Shown: positions 56,280 to 64,000 of the stretch, piece after piece | Layout of the letters: every line of letters starts with the position of its first letter | Position numbering within the stretch: the stretch's first letter is position 1 | Made by a program: the position numbers and the translations under genes | DNA from: Corticium candelabrum | Lineage: Eukaryota > Porifera > Homoscleromorpha > Homosclerophorida > Plakinidae | Length of the DNA stretch: 64,000 bases | Reading direction: 5' to 3' | Assembly (NCBI RefSeq): GCF_963422355.1 | Contig: NC_085102.1 | Coordinates: 5,521,920 to 5,585,919, forward strand | Notes under the pieces: generated by a model | Database searches by the model: none | Told to the model about the DNA's origin: nothing | What the model saw: only the letters and a program-made list of their open reading frames with translations

Positions 56280-59012
56280 CTAGTCTGAATCGTCTTCTAC
56301 TTTTGTATAGCGTATCCCACTGTATGTGCCAGAAATCCCACTGTCCAACACCACACTGTTCTGCTTTATCTTGCGTTCGTTTCTCTGTCTGTAGTTCCTC
56401 TTTGATGTTACATAGCACCAACGCCAGACTAACAGGCTCACTTTCAAGAACACAATCGTGACTCCCATAGCACCTGCTAACATGAAAAGGCCACCGATAT
56501 CATCCAATGTGATGGGCCGGATGTCGTCTTCCTGTTGCTCTTGAGGGCACGAGTTATTGAGAATACGATTGAACGTTTTCATAACAAACTCCTGCTCAAC
56601 TGCTTCTAGTATAGCTTTATTGATTTGAGAGTGATACGGAATGCTTGGGTTCATGGGAAAGGCATATTTCTGGTGTTGTTCTTGTGGCCCAACAACCACA
56701 AGACTGCAGTCTGTTGATGCTAAACCCAGTACATGAGGTGTATCGGCAATATAGGCTTTGATTTGTCCAAGTTTTAGTAGCTTGATTGCATGGTGTCCAT
56801 CCTTGACATCAATGACCGTCTTTAGTGACAACTCGTTGTTGACGTAGTCCCAATTAGATGTTCCAGATCTACAGCCTACGGGCACATTTGCCAAGTCTTT
56901 GTAGTTACGAATATCTTGAGTTGCATGCTTGTGTGTGAGAAAGACTGCCATGTTAGCCGTGTAGGCAGACACCATGATGAGCACCCAGAAACACAGCACA
57001 ACAATAAAAACCCGAGAAAATAATTTAGTTATGTTGTCCACTCGGTGAACAGCAAAGAAAGTGCAAGCAGAAAAATACACAGCATCTGCATACAGGTGAA
57101 ACCGATCACTCCATTTGCCATCACCAAGCAAAAGCGGATATTCTTCCTTGTCATGTGAATGTTCTTGCTCTTGACGTGTATTGACTGCTTTAGGATCAAG
57201 ATAAAGCATCACACCAGATGTTGAAAGAAGGGTAATGATAATTAACAACCAGACTGACCAGCTGAATGGTTTAAAGAATTCAAAGAATCCTTGTTCTTCG
57301 ACTTCAGGTCGGAGTATGAGAATTCGAAGACCCGAGTCATAGATACTACTGGAAAATCTGGCGTGTTGGGAGCGAAGGGAAGTCACAGTAACACTGCCAG
57401 CAGCAATGTCGTATTCTGAAGCTTTCCTCCCAACCTCCTTCACCAAATCATTCCAGCTGTCTGTCCAAAGGGTGAAATTAACACTGAGACCCATTCGGTT
57501 TGTGACACGGAGTATCAGTTCAATGGCAACCCCAATGAATTCACAGTTTGAGTGATCATTACGACCTACACACGATTCATGAGTTGTCTTGTCAATGTAG
57601 TCTGTGAAAGGATAAGAGACTGGTACTAATACATTCAGCATGTTGTGTCGTTTGGATGGTTTATCCAATGGTACAATTGTTTGATCTCCAGGGAAACGAA
57701 CAATCTGTTTGTATGACTTTGAAGAAAGACTAAACAAATTGTTCTTGTATTCTGCAAACTGGAGAAATGTTTTGTTGTAGTAGTTGAGGTAAGCATAGTC
57801 AACGGCTATGGCTCTGATGTCTACATGAAATGTTCCGGTCTGATCAGAAAATATCTTTTGCGTTTTCAAGACACTCAGAAGTTGACTTCCTACAGGTGAC
57901 AGAGCCGGTCGATAAACAGGATTATCACCACCTCGTACATCTTCATCTAACCGATCATCACTGTCACTATCGTTAGATTGGAAAACAATATGAAGAGCTT
58001 GTGCAATAGCATTTGCGGCATTGTATGCATGAATTGAATCGAGCCACATGCTTGTCTCACGTCCTCTGTATTGTGAGCTCTGCATGGTCTCCCACAGGAT
58101 TTCTGCGGCTGTTTCATTCATCTGCTGCCTAATACAAATGATTCCATCCATTCCAGACTGCAGAAGAAGGTCGCTACCATAGTTACAATGTGCAAGTACC
58201 CACGCATAACCTGCAGCAAACATCCCCTGCTCTGCAGCAACTCTCAGCACAGCCGCTTCCTCTCCCACGTGCAGAACGACCAGAAAAATACGGTAATCGT
58301 TCTCTTTCAAACTAATAATGTCGCTTATTTCGGAACTCGTGAGTTGGGGACCATGCGGCTCTTGCAAGTAGACAGTCTTCACGTCGTATCCAAGTATCCT
58401 TGCAGTGTCGACGGCATATCGAACTCCGTTAATGCCATAATCGTCGTCCGAATGAATGACGGCCACTCTAGTCCAACTGAACTGATCGAGAACTTCCTTG
58501 ACGACGAGGCCCAACCGAGAATCAGGAGCTCCGACTCGCAAGAACGTCGGATAGAGAGTCTCCGAGTCAAGTTCGTATTCTACTGCTGACGGAGACACGA
58601 GTGGAACGCTGGCTTCTTTCGCCACTGGAGAAATGACCTTCACTTGCGACGCATCCGCTCCGCCAATAATCGCGACGACTTTCGCTACGTTTACTTGCCA
58701 TAGAGCTGCTTCAATTGCTTGCCACCGATGGTAGCCGGTCGTGTTGACGACGACATTAACTCGAGTGTTCGGCAAGATTCCCAATTCGTTGGGTTTCTTG
58801 TTAACCTCGTCGAAGGCCATCTGTACGGCTCGAATTGGCTGGTCAAATACTTGGTCTTGTAGTTCAATAACAGGTAGGAGGACGCCCACATTTACTTCCT
58901 TGATCGATGTTGAGCGTGTGGATGCATGATTGGTCGCCCCAAGGATACCAATCATTAAGTTGGCGAGAAGAGTTTGTAGAAAGATGAACGAGAATCTCAA
59001 ACGCCATCTCAT
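56280..59012 (-). CDS. Ionotropic glutamate receptor-like subunit 8
   Basis: Single exon, 910 residues from the ATG at 59012 (MRWRLRFSFIFLQTLLANL signal peptide). Same architecture as subunit 6: amino-terminal domain, S1 Arg in VTVTSLRSQHARFS, TM1, acidic/His insert (HSHDKEEYPLLLGDGK), pore loop SACTFFAVHRVDN, TM3 AYTANMAVF, S2 GTSNWDY with acidic YIADTPHV, TM4 and a tail ending SGTYSGIRYTKVEDDSD. Differences from subunit 6 are scattered single substitutions, plus a divergent, 4-residue-longer basic tail (WCYVTSKRNYRQRNERKIKQ). All key residues are kept, so probably functional. A CACGTG box (59079-59084) lies 67 bp before the start. Confidence 0.94.
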   Translation of the reverse strand: MRWRLRFSFIFLQTLLANLMIGILGATNHASTRSTSIKEVNVGVLLPVIELQDQVFDQPIRAVQMAFDEVNKKPNELGILPNTRVNVVVNTTGYHRWQAIEAALWQVNVAKVVAIIGGADASQVKVISPVAKEASVPLVSPSAVEYELDSETLYPTFLRVGAPDSRLGLVVKEVLDQFSWTRVAVIHSDDDYGINGVRYAVDTARILGYDVKTVYLQEPHGPQLTSSEISDIISLKENDYRIFLVVLHVGEEAAVLRVAAEQGMFAAGYAWVLAHCNYGSDLLLQSGMDGIICIRQQMNETAAEILWETMQSSQYRGRETSMWLDSIHAYNAANAIAQALHIVFQSNDSDSDDRLDEDVRGGDNPVYRPALSPVGSQLLSVLKTQKIFSDQTGTFHVDIRAIAVDYAYLNYYNKTFLQFAEYKNNLFSLSSKSYKQIVRFPGDQTIVPLDKPSKRHNMLNVLVPVSYPFTDYIDKTTHESCVGRNDHSNCEFIGVAIELILRVTNRMGLSVNFTLWTDSWNDLVKEVGRKASEYDIAAGSVTVTSLRSQHARFSSSIYDSGLRILILRPEVEEQGFFEFFKPFSWSVWLLIIITLLSTSGVMLYLDPKAVNTRQEQEHSHDKEEYPLLLGDGKWSDRFHLYADAVYFSACTFFAVHRVDNITKLFSRVFIVVLCFWVLIMVSAYTANMAVFLTHKHATQDIRNYKDLANVPVGCRSGTSNWDYVNNELSLKTVIDVKDGHHAIKLLKLGQIKAYIADTPHVLGLASTDCSLVVVGPQEQHQKYAFPMNPSIPYHSQINKAILEAVEQEFVMKTFNRILNNSCPQEQQEDDIRPITLDDIGGLFMLAGAMGVTIVFLKVSLLVWRWCYVTSKRNYRQRNERKIKQNSVVLDSGISGTYSGIRYTKVEDDSD

Positions 59013-59697
59013 TTTCGCAGACGGGAACGTGACCGATCACTAGACACTATATCGGATTTCCTGAACGAAAGTGCCTTGCACGTGAGTCGTCAATATAACC
59101 AGACTGGATGCAGGCGTCCTGTTACTTGAATCTTACATAGATTTCGATTTCTAATTCATCATGCAGTCAAGCTGAAACTTGGACAAATCAAAGTCTAGCT
59201 GTATTGAAGACGCGCCTCACGTACTGGGTCTACATCATGATCACAAAACTGCAGTCTCTGTTGGGCCACAAGAAGAACACCAGAAAAATGCTTTGAGGAA
59301 GCCAAGTATGCCCTATCACTCTTGAAGCGAGAGGCAGGAGTATTTTGTAAACTATTTCTGTGGGTTTTTCATGCTAGTGGGTAGCATGGGGTTATGGTTT
59401 AATTAATATGTTCTTGAAAATGAGCCTCTAAATCTGACGTTGGTACTGTAGGGTTGTTCAAAAGAGTAAGGAATATCTACAGACGAGAAACAGGGCTGAA
59501 ATGCAACAGAACAATGAGGGTACAATTCCTGCATGACATTCTGTACACAGCAGACAACAATCAAGAAATGATGGAGCCAATACAAAGATTGCCACTATTT
59601 CCAATTATTCATTGCAGTGTTAATTGTTAGACAAGTGTAGAATACATAAATTCTCATAACAATCGGGTCTTCTCAAACAGGGGTAGAGGGGATTCAC
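59013..59697. other. Spacer between iGluR 8 and guanylate kinase
   Basis: Promoter of iGluR 8 (minus; CACGTG at 59079-59084) and 3' flank of guanylate kinase. No other gene is seen. Confidence 0.5.
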
Positions 59698-62743
<3,046 letters not shown>

Positions 62744-64000
62744 CTTTGACAAGGATCTCTTGCGAATGGAATTCACCTGGACGTCTGCACATAATCCCAT
62801 AGTCATTGCAACCACTTTCCACACGACAGTCAGCAAACATCATACTATAACCCATGTCACCATGTCTGTCTCATATAATACGTCACATAAAATACAGCAT
62901 ACAATTAGCTATGCAGTACTGTACACCACAACATGCGTGATATATAATCGTGTTAATCAAAACTAAGTTGTTGTACTGTGGATTACACTGCTATGTCTAA
63001 AGTCTACCGTATAATCTCATGATAGTATGTCTAAGCACTGAATCAGTGATGACACTAATGTCTCTTGTGGTGCAGATATGATTTCAAACCAGCTTTAGTT
63101 GGACACACTTGACCATATAATCCATACAGATATACAAACGCAGCAAATTGTCAATGTACCAAAATACAAGTAAAATCCAACATCTGTGCCCCAATAGTAT
63201 GTCTAGAGGTTGGCAGATGCTAAAGAATAAACCAGTGAACGTAACATGACATCTTACCAACTCCATCTGATTAGCTGGTTACGAATAAATAATACACATG
63301 TTATGATGTACACTATAGACTAGTCAATTGCACAGATTAGCTGCAATCTACACTCCAGATGTGCAGTGCAACGAGAACGTCAAGACTGTAACAAATGGTT
63401 AGGCATCTTAGACATCGAGAGAGTAAACAAACTAATAGATGGAAAACTCTGAGAGACATGCAAACGAGCATGCATTTTGACACAGCAAACCATAAATAAC
63501 AGAATTTAGGAATTACATTGGTGGCAAATGTAATTATAGTCATTGGAACCCTTTTTCTATTTTGTGAAAAGTTTTCTCACATTTCTAATAAAAAATACAA
63601 AATTTAGTTAACTGCAGTTGCATATTCAGTTGCAAACAGTGACATTACTTTATCACAGCGGTTCTTCATTGAATCAACTTCAACAAACAAACAAACTACA
63701 AAATAAATAAAAAATAAAAATAAATACTAAAATATATTTTAATCTTTTATTAATTTTTATATTTATATTTATATTATATTTATACTACATGTATAATCTA
63801 ATATATTTAATATCAATAAAGATGTTGCATCCCAACGAGTCGTCATGACTACCGGAACGTCCCGTCCAAACAATTTGGAGTTACTACAATAGCAAGATGT
63901 AAGTCTAGGTTTCATCTCCCAACGCGTTATTAATACTAATGTACAGTATTTCTATACCACGGGTCATCGACTTGACAGCGACGTAGCCCACAACCATAGA
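62744..64000. other. Upstream of guanylate kinase; no gene recognised
   Basis: 1.26 kb, AT-rich, with a nearly pure A/T stretch at about 63690-63820. Near 63846 a short ATG frame is followed by a GTAAGT, perhaps the first exon of a plus-strand gene beyond the window, but nothing supports it further. Confidence 0.3.

Noticed and set aside
63846-63905. Start of a plus-strand gene
   Set aside because: The ATG frame stops after 15 codons. The GTAAGT alone is weak support.

Overview
This window is nuclear DNA of a metazoan. Genes have short GT-AG spliceosomal introns (58-62 nt in three receptor genes, 228 nt in the giant gene). The families present are ionotropic glutamate receptors (iGluRs), filamin-type Ig repeats, guanylate kinase, non-LTR retroelements and MITEs. 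Intergenic DNA is AT-rich and carries (CA)n and (CTGT)n microsatellites. A sponge is the best guess, perhaps a homoscleromorph, because divergent clustered iGluRs and very long extracellular repeat proteins occur there. This is an inference from gene content only.

Layout. (1) Positions 1-20758, minus strand: one giant secreted repeat protein. It has a signal peptide, one intron, and about 54 copies of a ~127-residue beta-rich repeat. Its second exon is open for 18,007 nt and runs off the left edge. (2) 20759-22591: shared promoter region with a perfect CRE. (3) 22592-31820, plus strand: three iGluR genes sharing one phase-1 intron in the pore loop. Genes 2 and 3 are a young tandem duplication that also copied the 3' end of the neighbouring filamin gene. 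(4) 32048-33667, minus: a short filamin-repeat protein of four repeats with no actin-binding domain visible. (5) 35267-59012, minus: five single-exon iGluR copies of a second subfamily (genes 4, 5, 6, 8 and pseudogene 7). (6) 59698-62743, minus: an intact eight-exon guanylate kinase gene.

History. A segment running from inside iGluR gene 5, through gene 6, to intron 2 of guanylate kinase was duplicated in tandem. The junction is at 53203-53217. It left a 3'-truncated receptor (gene 7) and a 5'-truncated, mutated guanylate kinase pseudogene (45714-46816). Later, a retroelement with zinc finger, reverse transcriptase and a C-terminal domain landed in the (CTGT)n tract of the pseudogene's intron (47022-52636). 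It was itself split by a DNA element with long inverted repeats (50481-52120). A 107-bp MITE hit gene 7, and a 387-bp Harbinger-like MITE sits 12 nt past a splice donor of the intact guanylate kinase gene.

Working together: each iGluR is predicted to be a secreted-then-membrane receptor with amino-terminal domain, split ligand-binding domain, three membrane helices and a re-entrant pore loop. The cluster could supply subunits of tetrameric ligand-gated channels. Genes 2 and 3 have altered gating and ligand residues. The giant protein looks like an extracellular adhesion or matrix component and has no evident link to the receptors.
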